DNA of 7,673 nt, taken from positions 1-7,673 of the forward strand of contig CAIJEA010000568.1 in assembly GCA_903819605.1 (NCBI GenBank). The letters are read 5' to 3'. Both the position numbers and the translations under genes were made by a program. Below the pieces are notes generated by a model. That model ran no database searches, had not been told where the DNA came from, and saw only the letters and a program-made list of their open reading frames with translations. The DNA comes from an uncultured cyanobacterium (GTDB lineage Bacteria > Cyanobacteriota > Cyanobacteriia > Pseudanabaenales > Pseudanabaenaceae). Positions 1 to 5,172 of this stretch are shown one piece after another. Numbering within the stretch: the stretch's first letter is position 1; the number at the start of each line of letters is the position of its first letter.

Positions 1-9
1 TAACTATGT

Positions 10-180
10 ATTAGACGGAAACTTTCTGTCTAATCTGACTATAGGGTGATTAGCCCGAAAGTCAAGTTTCTGGCTAATCACCCTATATGGGGTGTTATGC
101 AGAAAAATTCTGGCTATTTACCTTATGTAGGACGTTATGCAGAAAAATTCTGCCTAATCACCTTTTTAGCGTGTTATCCC
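10..180. repeat. Tandem array of degenerate palindromic units
   Basis: At least four copies of a right-half motif close to TTCTGGCTAATCACC begin near 24, 68, 108 and 148, so the period is 44, 40 and 40 bp. Each has a left half that is its approximate reverse complement, so every unit can fold into a hairpin. Unit one (10-34) has 12-bp arms with one G-T mismatch around a single base. Unit two (41-60 with 67-86) has 20-bp arms with one mismatch and a 6-nt loop. Units three and four share the identical 19-mer at 94-112 and 134-152, which contains the small palindrome GCAGAA-AAA-TTCTGC. A partial left half follows at 171-180. The array may continue left of the window. There is no coding potential. 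Its function is unknown: it could be a degenerate intergenic repeat, a cluster of protein-binding sites or a structured transcript. Confidence 0.75.
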
Positions 181-405
181 GACTATATCATGTATTATTT
201 AGGTTATTGGTTAATAATTTTATAATGCAAATTGCATCCGCCATCTCGGAAACTGTTACATAGAGTTGGCGATCGCATACGGCTTAAGCACTATTTCTAA
301 TGCAATCAGAAAAACTATGTGCAATGGATCAAACTGTTTAAGCTATTTCACATCTTTTATTTCGTGCTAGCATTAAATTGAATGTAAATTTAGTGCATCA
401 TCTCT
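181..405. other. Noncoding leader upstream of the toxin-antitoxin genes
   Basis: AT-rich DNA with no open frame of useful length on either strand. It contains one perfect HIP1 octamer (269-276). Apart from the weak promoter candidate and the short inverted repeat listed separately near its right end, I see no RNA gene or further repeat here. Confidence 0.6.
346..392 (+). promoter_or_regulatory. Weak candidate promoter and operator for the toxin-antitoxin genes
   Basis: A -35-like TTTCAC (346-351), a 16-nt spacer and an extended -10-like TGC-TAGCAT (365-373) precede the antitoxin ATG by about 32 bases. Overlapping the downstream edge is the inverted repeat TAAATT-N7-AATTTA (374-392). Phd/YefM antitoxins commonly repress their own operon by binding short palindromes at the promoter, so this repeat is a possible operator. 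Both assignments rest on weak matches in AT-rich DNA, where chance matches are common. Confidence 0.25.
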
Positions 406-696
406 ATGATTAACCTCAGTCAAGACATTCAACCCCTATCCACCTTCAAGCGAAATACCAACGAACTCATCACCCAGATGAGAAACACTGGACATCCCAT
501 AGTATTAACCATCAACGGCAAAGCAGAATTAGTCGTACTAGATGCAGCCTCCTATCAACAATTGCTTAATACCATTGAAGAACTAGAAACCATCATTGGC
601 ATTAAAAAAGGATTAGAAGACTTGGCACAGGGTCACACTAGACCTCTGAACCAATTTGTTGAAGAAATGCAAAAAAAACATGGAATTTCAAGTTAG
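406..696 (+). CDS. Type II antitoxin, Phd/YefM family
   Basis: A 96-residue protein, the normal size for this family. The N-terminal half carries the recognisable pattern: a short opening strand and helix (residues 3-27, including the stretch LSTFKRNTNELI), then strands typical of the Phd/YefM DNA-binding fold (PIVLTINGKAELVVLDAASY, 31-50). The acidic, helical C-terminal part (51-96) is the region that in this family wraps around and neutralises the toxin. The partner is the RelE/ParE-type toxin encoded directly downstream; the genes overlap by 17 bases, the usual antitoxin-first order. The expected role is cytoplasmic neutralisation of the toxin and autorepression of the operon. No good Shine-Dalgarno sequence precedes the ATG, which is common in cyanobacteria. 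The family call is firm; the exact subfamily is not resolved. Confidence 0.88.
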   Translation: MINLSQDIQPLSTFKRNTNELITQMRNTGHPIVLTINGKAELVVLDAASYQQLLNTIEELETIIGIKKGLEDLAQGHTRPLNQFVEEMQKKHGISS

Positions 697-1006
697 GCTA
701 ACTCGTTCCTCAGAGCAACAAATAGAGTCAATTTATTTATGGTTAAAGGAGCGTAACCCTGAATATGCAGATCAATGGTTTAGAGGATTAATGAATGCGA
801 TCGCCACATTACAAGACAAGCCCAGACGCTGCCCCTTAATCAAGGAAAATCATTCTACTTCTGAAGAAATTAGACAGATTCTTTACGGTAAATCAAGAAG
901 TAAATATCGAGTTATGTTTGCTATTAGAGAAAATACTGTACACATTGTTTATGTGCGTCATAGCGCGCAATCTTCAATTACTTTTAATCCCATAGATTTT
1001 GAGTAA
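680..1006 (+). CDS. Type II toxin, RelE/ParE superfamily
   Basis: The 108-residue product begins MEFQVRLTRSSEQQIESIYL and has the ParE/RelE layout: a first strand, a helical pair (residues 10-46, with WLKERNPEYADQWFRGL), and C-terminal strands with YRVMFAI (76-82) and VHIVYVRHS (87-95), the segment that ends in the conserved R-H pair of this fold. RelE members cleave ribosome-bound mRNA and ParE members poison gyrase; the sequence does not let me choose between them. The frame is open further upstream (a TTG at 656), but the ATG at 680 gives the natural N-terminus and the normal length. This start lies inside the antitoxin gene, 17 bases before that gene ends, so translation is probably coupled. 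The next gene starts on the last base of this stop codon. No truncation is visible, so the toxin should be intact. Confidence 0.85.
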   Translation: MEFQVRLTRSSEQQIESIYLWLKERNPEYADQWFRGLMNAIATLQDKPRRCPLIKENHSTSEEIRQILYGKSRSKYRVMFAIRENTVHIVYVRHSAQSSITFNPIDFE

Positions 1007-1758
1007 TGAATAATGGTAAAAAAGCAAAAGAAATTAAAGATATGACGATCGCCACAGAAAAAGCTAAATCTAAAGCCAAAATTTGGACTGATGAAGAGTT
1101 CATGGCTTTACCCGATCGCGGCGATCGAGTGCGACCTGTTGCCGAACAAAGGATCTGGCTAGAAAACATCAGTTGGCAAACCTTTGAGCGATTGCTAGAA
1201 GATATAGGCGATCGCCGCAGCACTTTATTTCATTACATCAATGGAAACTTAGAAATTATGTCGCCAATGGCGCTACATGAGCGCAGCAATCGGTTTATTG
1301 ATGATTTGATTCGAGTGCTGTCCGATGAACTAGAAATAGATTTATGTAAATGCGGCTCATTATTGATGCGGATTCCTGAACTCAAGATTGGTGCAGAACC
1401 AGATTCTTGCTATTACATTCAAAATGAGCCAAAGATTCGCAACCAACAAGTAATTACGATGGGGCAAGATCCGCCACCCGATCTCGTTTTAGAAGTTGAT
1501 ATTATCAATCCGAGCGATCGCCGTTTACCGATCTATGTCCAACTCCAAGTCCCTGAAATTTGGATCTATGACGGCTATAGCTTAGAGTTTCTAGGCTTAG
1601 AAAATGGGGCATATCAAAAAATAGAACATAGTCTGTCTTTTCCTAATTTGCCTGCGGCGGTGGTAGTGGAGTTTGTGCAGAAACGACTTGAATTAGGCGA
1701 TCGCCAAACCCTCAAAGAATTTCGGCAATGGGTGAGCGATAACCTTAAAAAAAGCTAG
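1006..1758 (+). CDS. Uma2-family protein (DUF820, PD-(D/E)XK nuclease-like fold)
   Basis: A 250-residue member of the Uma2/DUF820 family, which is expanded in cyanobacteria and predicted to have a restriction-endonuclease-like fold; its biological role is not established. The core runs from about residue 46 (EQRIWLENISWQTFERLL) through FHYINGNLEIMSP (75-87), AEPDSCYYIQNEPKI (130-144) and PPPDLVLEVDIINPS (156-170) to a C-terminal helix (LKEFRQWV, 236-243). Asp133, Asp159, Glu163 and Asp165 are the candidate metal-site acids. Residues 26-41 (IWTDEEFMALPDRGDR) resemble the opening of a different Uma2 subfamily, as if two N-termini were fused. The start at 1006 overlaps the toxin stop as TAATG, suggesting coupled translation. 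An in-frame ATG at 1042 (MTIATEK...) matches common Uma2 starts and is a fair alternative. Confidence 0.85.
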   Translation: MNNGKKAKEIKDMTIATEKAKSKAKIWTDEEFMALPDRGDRVRPVAEQRIWLENISWQTFERLLEDIGDRRSTLFHYINGNLEIMSPMALHERSNRFIDDLIRVLSDELEIDLCKCGSLLMRIPELKIGAEPDSCYYIQNEPKIRNQQVITMGQDPPPDLVLEVDIINPSDRRLPIYVQLQVPEIWIYDGYSLEFLGLENGAYQKIEHSLSFPNLPAAVVVEFVQKRLELGDRQTLKEFRQWVSDNLKKS

Positions 1759-1833
1759 AGACTATTCGGGATCACGCAAAAAAGACTGTTAGTATATTAA
1801 GTAATAATAATTAACATAACTTTTTAACATCCA

Positions 1834-2613
1834 TTGTTTTTATCTCCTGACAAGGTTGAACTTGAGGAGCGCTCCTTAGCACGGGCAACAGTTCAGGTTC
1901 TACCCCCTACTGTCAATGTCACGTCAGCGTTTCCGCAATACTTATCACAATATTTGCTAGTCACTGCTTCACTGTTACAACATTGGCGCGTCTGGTTTGC
2001 ATCACTTTTTTTAGTATCAGTCCCCGTCTTCTTTGAAGCTCCCCTTGTACGCTATGCACCTTGGTTGAGCCTAATTTGTACCGTCGGTTGGTTAGCGATA
2101 GCCAAACATCTCCGAGAAGATCCCACAACAAAAATTTGGGGAAGTTTAGTCTGGGGCTTTAGTCTCACTTGGTTATGTGGTTCTTTGTATTGGGGCTGGT
2201 TGCGTTGGGAACCAGCTTATCATGTGCCTGTAGAAGCTTTGGCGCTACCTTGGGCAATCTGGGCAACTCGTCATGATTCGCATCGAGTTGGAGGCTGGTT
2301 CTATATTGGTTCCTTATTGGGAACAGCTATAACCGATCTCTATTTCTACATCACCAATCTTTTCCCGCATTGGCAATCCCTAATGCAGGTTGAGTCAGAT
2401 CTTAGTCTTGCTCAGCCAATTTTGAAAAATGCCTTAGCTCTCGTCGAAACGCCTTGGGGGATGACTTGGGCTTGTATTCTTGCCGCATTGCTTTTAGTAA
2501 CTGGTAATAAAGCCATGCGATCGCCAAATTTAGCTTATTGGGCATTTGGCGGTGCAGTCCTTGGGACAATTTTTGTAGATTTGCTATTTTTTATCGTCGC
2601 AGTACTAGGCTAA
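1834..2613 (+). CDS. DUF3120-like conserved cyanobacterial membrane protein
   Basis: A 259-residue hydrophobic protein with about seven predicted membrane segments (roughly residues 53-70, 75-92, 102-122, 130-145, 153-177, 207-224 and 233-257). The conserved-looking blocks VEALALPWAIWATR (132-145) and WFYIGSLLGTAITDLYFYI (155-173) match my memory of the DUF3120 family of cyanobacteria, whose function is unknown. The soluble N-terminal 50 residues are weakly structured. No ATG or GTG starts the frame: an in-frame TAA lies at 1825-1827 and the only early start is TTG at 1834, without a clear ribosome binding site. A later in-frame TTG near 1954 falls just before the first membrane segment, so the true start may be shorter. 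A strong hairpin terminator overlaps the stop codon. The gene stands alone, converging with the AmpG-like gene. Confidence 0.72.
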   Translation: MFLSPDKVELEERSLARATVQVLPPTVNVTSAFPQYLSQYLLVTASLLQHWRVWFASLFLVSVPVFFEAPLVRYAPWLSLICTVGWLAIAKHLREDPTTKIWGSLVWGFSLTWLCGSLYWGWLRWEPAYHVPVEALALPWAIWATRHDSHRVGGWFYIGSLLGTAITDLYFYITNLFPHWQSLMQVESDLSLAQPILKNALALVETPWGMTWACILAALLLVTGNKAMRSPNLAYWAFGGAVLGTIFVDLLFFIVAVLG

Positions 2614-2647
2614 AAAAGAGAGGGAGCAAAGCTCCCTCTCTTTTTTT
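2612..2647. terminator. Bidirectional intrinsic terminator after the DUF3120-like gene
   Basis: A perfect 16-bp stem (2612-2627 with 2631-2646) closed by an AAA loop. The upper part is GAGAGGGAGC paired with GCTCCCTCTC, and the outer part is A6 against a T-run that reads to 2647. It begins inside the TAA stop codon. The A-run on one side and T-run on the other make it usable from both strands. Confidence 0.9.
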
Positions 2648-2650
2648 AGC

Positions 2651-2681
2651 AAATAAAAACCCAGCGCTTTGGGCGCTGGGT
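2651..2681 (-). terminator. Intrinsic terminator, minus orientation
   Basis: A perfect 9-bp GC-rich stem, ACCCAGCGC (2659-2667) with GCGCTGGGT (2673-2681), and a 5-nt loop. Only the minus strand has a following T-rich tail (TTTTATTT, reading from 2658 down), so it stops minus-strand transcription. It is a second barrier about 90 bases beyond the terminator next to the AmpG-like gene, or it ends a short minus transcript of its own. Confidence 0.75.
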
Positions 2682-2767
2682 GCAGTCAGTTTAAGGCTTC
2701 ATTGATTAGTAGATTACTAGAAGCAATTGCCTCTTTACCTCACGCGATCGGGTGAAATATTTCCAAA

Positions 2768-2800
2768 CAAAAACAGCTCTGCAACGCAGAGCTGTTTTTG
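2768..2800. terminator. Bidirectional intrinsic terminator after the AmpG-like gene
   Basis: A perfect 15-bp stem (2768-2782 with 2786-2800) with the core ACAGCTCTGC and a 3-nt loop, flanked by A5 and T5 runs. It lies one base beyond the stop codon of the minus-strand transporter gene and ends its transcript. The symmetry lets it also stop plus-strand readthrough. Confidence 0.9.
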
Positions 2801-2801
2801 C

Positions 2802-4163
2802 TTAATCGAGGGGTAAAGAATCTACTTTTTTAAATTCGCCATTCCAAGGAGCAAAAAATGGTAAGAACATCATTCCTGGAATCGCTAAAACTAGTGTCAA
2901 TAAGAAAAACAGTGCCCAGCCCTTGCCGTCACTACCCGCTAGCCACGAGATTTGGTTGATCGCTGTCCATGATGGCATGTTGCGCTGAATAAATTGGGCG
3001 GACTCGCCAGAAAATGGTGCTGCTAAGAGATCGCGCCCAACGGCAAAAAGGCTAGTTAGCAATGCAAATTGAGTTGCTGAAAAGCTTGGGTTACATAGCA
3101 ACATTAAAAATCCTAGAAATCCTGCGGTTCCCAATCCACCACAAAAATTCTCGACATTAATGGCAACAAGTAAAACTAGATCGTTTTTGCCAACAATAGA
3201 AATTGTGTAATATCCAAGATTGCTAATCGCTTGGAGAAAACCAAAAATCCATAGAGACCGATTTACACCAATTTTGCTTAAAATTGCACCACCCGATAGG
3301 GTTCCTACAATTGTCGCCACTAGTCCAAGTCCCTGACGGACAGTACCGATGGTGGCATCATCAAAAATTCCTTTTAAAAAAGGAACTGCCATTTTGTTAG
3401 CCATAGCTTCGCTAAACCGATAGAAAATCGTGAAGATAATAATCAGTACGACCTTGGTTAGCCCCAAACGCTGGAAAAATTCTTGAAACGGTTTGATTAC
3501 GGCTTCGTCTAATGAGGCTGGTCTAATATCTACTTCTGGTGGCTCAGGGGCAGCGATAGTGGCAAATATTCCCAGACTCATGACGATAGCTAAAATGATA
3601 TATACCCAAGCCCAACCAAATTTACTGGCGAGATTAAACCCCACAAAGCCCGCAAATAATAGTGCAATTCGATAACCCATTACCCAAATACCAACACCTG
3701 CGCCTACTTCCTGTACTTCCAGTACATCAGTACGATAGGCATCGATCGCAATATCTTGGGTGGCACTGAGAAAGGCAAGAATTAAAGCAGCGATCGCTAA
3801 TATTGGCAAAGCCCCTACTCGCTCGGTTGGCAAAATATTGCCAATTGTAAACATTTGCCATGCGATCGCTAAAATCGCTAGAACTAAACCTCCTTGTGTT
3901 AGCAAAATCCAACCTCGCCGCCTTCCTAAAAACGGTGGTACAAAGCGATCGATTAATGGCGACCATAAAAATTTGAGGGAATAGGGTAAGGAAACTAAGC
4001 CTAGCCAACCAATTGTACTGAGGTCAAACCTAGCGCTGGTAAGCCATGCGCGAAAAGCATCATCGGTCAGGGCATAGGGTAAACCCGATGCAAATCCTAA
4101 TGCTAAAAGAGCCGCCATCTTGCGACTCTGAAAAACCCGAAAAAACTGGGCGATCGTATTCAT
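2802..4163 (-). CDS. AmpG-like MFS transporter
   Basis: A 453-residue, highly hydrophobic protein of the major facilitator superfamily with about twelve membrane segments. The N-terminal half carries AmpG-type signatures: MAALLALGFASGLPYALT (16-33), SLPYSLKFLWSPLIDRFVPP (58-77) followed by the cytoplasmic basic loop LGRRRGW (79-85), and SATQDIAIDAYRTDVL (133-148). In proteobacteria AmpG is the inner-membrane permease that imports GlcNAc-anhydro-muropeptides for cell-wall recycling. In cyanobacteria this substrate is inferred from the family only. The ATG at 4163 gives a natural N-terminus, but no Shine-Dalgarno sequence is evident. The promoter must lie in the DNA that also carries the divergent small RNA Yfr1, so the two transcription units share or overlap regulatory sequence. 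Length is close to usual for the family and no frame damage is visible. Confidence 0.82.
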   Translation of the reverse strand: MNTIAQFFRVFQSRKMAALLALGFASGLPYALTDDAFRAWLTSARFDLSTIGWLGLVSLPYSLKFLWSPLIDRFVPPFLGRRRGWILLTQGGLVLAILAIAWQMFTIGNILPTERVGALPILAIAALILAFLSATQDIAIDAYRTDVLEVQEVGAGVGIWVMGYRIALLFAGFVGFNLASKFGWAWVYIILAIVMSLGIFATIAAPEPPEVDIRPASLDEAVIKPFQEFFQRLGLTKVVLIIIFTIFYRFSEAMANKMAVPFLKGIFDDATIGTVRQGLGLVATIVGTLSGGAILSKIGVNRSLWIFGFLQAISNLGYYTISIVGKNDLVLLVAINVENFCGGLGTAGFLGFLMLLCNPSFSATQFALLTSLFAVGRDLLAAPFSGESAQFIQRNMPSWTAINQISWLAGSDGKGWALFFLLTLVLAIPGMMFLPFFAPWNGEFKKVDSLPLD

Positions 4164-4178
4164 ATCAAAGAATTAGAC

Positions 4179-4190
4179 TACAATATATAT
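4179..4190 (+). promoter_or_regulatory. Candidate -10 region of the Yfr1 promoter
   Basis: TACAAT (4179-4184) matches the -10 consensus at 5 of 6 bases and sits about 11-16 bases before the first stem of Yfr1. It is fused to an alternating TATATAT run (4184-4190) that offers a second possible -10. No good -35 is visible; the expected position overlaps the start codon of the divergent transporter gene. The transcript should begin near 4191-4196. Confidence 0.55.
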
Positions 4191-4194
4191 GTAA

Positions 4195-4275
4195 GCGGAG
4201 ACGAAAGTTTCCGTTCACTCCTCACACCACATTCCGCCTGAGCTTATGAGCAGCAAAGGCGGTTTCTTATTTTTT
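4195..4275 (+). ncRNA. Small regulatory RNA Yfr1
   Basis: The 11-base element ACTCCTCACAC (4217-4227) is the invariant single-stranded core of the cyanobacterial small RNA Yfr1, and its structural setting is also right. A 5' hairpin (4195-4202 with 4207-4214, an 8-bp stem GCGGAGAC/GTTTCCGT including two G-U pairs, with a GAAA tetraloop) precedes it. A 3' hairpin (CCGCCT 4234-4239 with AGGCGG 4257-4262) followed by a T-rich tail (4263-4275) forms the terminator. In this family the core acts by antisense pairing with target mRNAs, with outer-membrane porin messages as described targets in marine picocyanobacteria. The 3' loop here is rather long (17 nt). Yfr1 is often found next to trxA, and trxA is the next plus-strand gene here, which supports the call. 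The exact ends are inferred from the promoter and terminator. Confidence 0.92.
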
Positions 4276-4400
4276 GACTACATAGTTTTGTAGCGGCTAT
4301 TCTTAGAGCTTCGATCGCTAGCGATTTCAAGCTTATTAGAAATAACTGATGGTGCTTCGCGCTTCGTATTATAGCGATCGCAGTGATATATAAAACAATA

Positions 4401-4444
4401 CAAAGCCTCAAAACAAGAAATACTATTTCTCATTTTGGGCTTTG
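4401..4444. repeat. Imperfect stem-loop between Yfr1 and trxA
   Basis: Arms 4401-4421 and 4425-4444 pair over about 18 positions, with one bulged base and two adjacent mismatches, around a 3-nt loop. The outer stem is CAAAGCC/GGGCTTTG and the inner stem AGAAAT/ATTTCT. Only a short T-run (4449-4452) follows, so it is at best a weak terminator. Confidence 0.5.
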
Positions 4445-4495
4445 AATCTTTTGGCAGCTTAGGAACTTTATATTTCAGGATTATAATTGCAGTAT

Positions 4496-4537
4496 CTAGC
4501 TATACAACTTTGGTTTTTATCAAATTTGTATAGCTAG
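4496..4537. promoter_or_regulatory. Inverted repeat upstream of the trxA -10 element
   Basis: Perfect 12-bp arms CTAGCTATACAA (4496-4507) and TTGTATAGCTAG (4526-4537). After one mismatch a further 4 bp (TTTG 4509-4512 with CAAA 4521-4524) can pair, leaving an 8-nt loop. The right arm ends one base before the extended -10 element of the candidate trxA promoter, so the repeat covers the -35 and upstream activator region. That placement fits an operator or activator site better than a terminator. Which protein binds is unknown. Confidence 0.6.
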
Positions 4538-4538
4538 C

Positions 4539-4547
4539 TGTTATACT
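4539..4547 (+). promoter_or_regulatory. trxA promoter, extended -10
   Basis: TGTTATACT is an extended -10 (TGn followed by TATACT, 5 of 6 to consensus), which would start transcription near 4553-4555, about 50 bases before the trxA ATG. There is no convincing -35; the inverted repeat occupies that place, which fits an activator-dependent or extended -10 promoter. Confidence 0.55.
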
Positions 4548-4604
4548 ACCTACACGTAATTTTTAAAAGTAAGAAGTTTTTAGTATTTAGGGAGTTAGCA
4601 AAGC

Positions 4605-4934
4605 ATGTCATCAGCGATCGCCGTCACAGATGCTAGCTTTGAGCAGGACGTACTTAAAAGTGACATCCCTGTTCTAGTAGATTTTTGGGCACCTTGGTGT
4701 GGACCCTGCCGTATGGTTGCTCCTGTAGTGGAAGAAGTAGCTACACAGTATGAGGGCAAGATCAAAGTTTTTAAACTTAATACCGATGAGAATCCAAGCG
4801 TAGCTGGTCAATATGGTATACGTAGTATTCCTACACTTATGCTATTTAAGGCTGGTCAACGTGTGGATGTAGTTGTAGGGGCTGTCCCTAAGACAACGCT
4901 TTCCACCACAATTGAAAAGCACTTAGATACTTAA
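4605..4934 (+). CDS. trxA: Thioredoxin, m-type
   Basis: A 109-residue thioredoxin, the normal length. The redox-active WCGPC sits at residues 31-35, the buried Asp at 26 (VDFWAP), and the cis-proline loop at SIPT (74-77, Pro76). The sequence resembles the m-type thioredoxins of cyanobacteria and chloroplasts. The protein reduces disulfides of target enzymes in the cytoplasm and is itself reduced by ferredoxin- or NADPH-thioredoxin reductase. AGGGAG (4589-4594), ten bases before the ATG, is an acceptable Shine-Dalgarno sequence and fixes the start. The gene is monocistronic: an extended -10 promoter and inverted repeat precede it and a hairpin terminator follows. Yfr1 upstream matches the known gene order in other cyanobacteria. 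All key residues are present, so it should be active. Confidence 0.97.
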   Translation: MSSAIAVTDASFEQDVLKSDIPVLVDFWAPWCGPCRMVAPVVEEVATQYEGKIKVFKLNTDENPSVAGQYGIRSIPTLMLFKAGQRVDVVVGAVPKTTLSTTIEKHLDT

Positions 4935-4960
4935 AAGAGTTTCGTATTTGCTTACTAGAG

Positions 4961-5000
4961 ACAAAAGAGTACGTAAACCGTCCTCTTTTGTTTTGTGTTT
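4961..5000 (+). terminator. trxA intrinsic terminator
   Basis: A 9-bp stem ACAAAAGAG (4961-4969) with CTCTTTTGT (4983-4991), extended by ACG/CGT after one mismatch, leaves a 5-nt loop. A T-rich tail follows to 5000. It lies about 27 bases after the trxA stop. Confidence 0.8.
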
Positions 5001-5078
5001 CTACCTAACGTAAGGCGCTATATTTAGATAGATACCCTCTTCTCAGCTAAAGAGTAAACTTTATAAAGTGAATAATTG

Positions 5079-5172
5079 TAGTGCTTACACAAAAATGACT
5101 TGTAACCCTTATTTCTTAGTAGGGGTAATTCATGAATTGCCCCTACATTTTTGTTCTTTTGCGTGAGTCCTA
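5079..5172. mobile_element. 94-bp MITE-like palindromic element
   Basis: The element ends in imperfect 17-bp terminal inverted repeats: 5079-5095 begins TAGTGCTTACACAAAAA and the reverse complement of 5156-5172 begins TAGGACTCACGCAAAAG (12 of 17 identical). The pentamer AATTG flanks it directly on both sides (5074-5078 and 5173-5177), as a target-site duplication would. The centre (5119-5146) is a 28-bp near-perfect palindrome with left arm GTAGGGGTAATTC. It has no coding capacity, so any movement would need a transposase from elsewhere. A minus-strand open frame through it (5024-5221) contains GAIHELPL, a peptide I associate with repeat-derived spurious proteins in cyanobacteria, which agrees with a dispersed repeat. 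Confidence 0.65.

Larger units (their letters stand above)
4276..4604 (+). other. Yfr1-trxA intergenic region with several inverted repeats
   Basis: No open frame worth calling on either strand. It holds a short perfect palindrome ATCGCTAGCGAT (4314-4325), one HIP1 octamer (4374-4381), the stem-loop at 4401-4444, the inverted repeat at 4496-4537 and the trxA promoter and ribosome binding site, listed separately. The length is large for a simple trxA leader, and the hairpins suggest regulatory or RNA content. Confidence 0.6.

Noticed and set aside
94..152. Possible CRISPR array (identical 19-mers 40 bp apart)
   Set aside because: Only two identical copies, the intervening bases are themselves related repeat sequence, and no cas gene is nearby.
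984..1223. Minus-strand open frame of 79 codons
   Set aside because: Antisense to the start of the Uma2 gene and the end of the toxin gene, low-complexity serine-rich product, no family resemblance.
1769..1785. GGGATCACGCAAAAAAG, resembling the terminal repeat of the 94-bp element
   Set aside because: A single weak match without palindromic core, second end or target duplication.
1865..1876. Perfect palindrome AGGAGCGCTCCT near the start of the DUF3120-like gene, containing a Shine-Dalgarno-like AGGAG
   Set aside because: No start codon in a useful frame follows at the right distance; probably chance.
3493..4008. Open frames on both strands inside the transporter gene (3493-3675, 3727-4008, 3760-3984)
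   Set aside because: All lie within the well-supported AmpG-like gene and have no recognisable domains.
4046..4249. Plus-strand open frame of 67 codons overlapping the transporter start and Yfr1
   Set aside because: It reads through the Yfr1 stems and core, which explain that sequence better; the product looks like nothing known.
4314..4325. Perfect palindrome ATCGCTAGCGAT in the Yfr1-trxA gap
   Set aside because: Short, overlaps HIP1-like sequence that is abundant in this genome, and is not clearly placed at a promoter.
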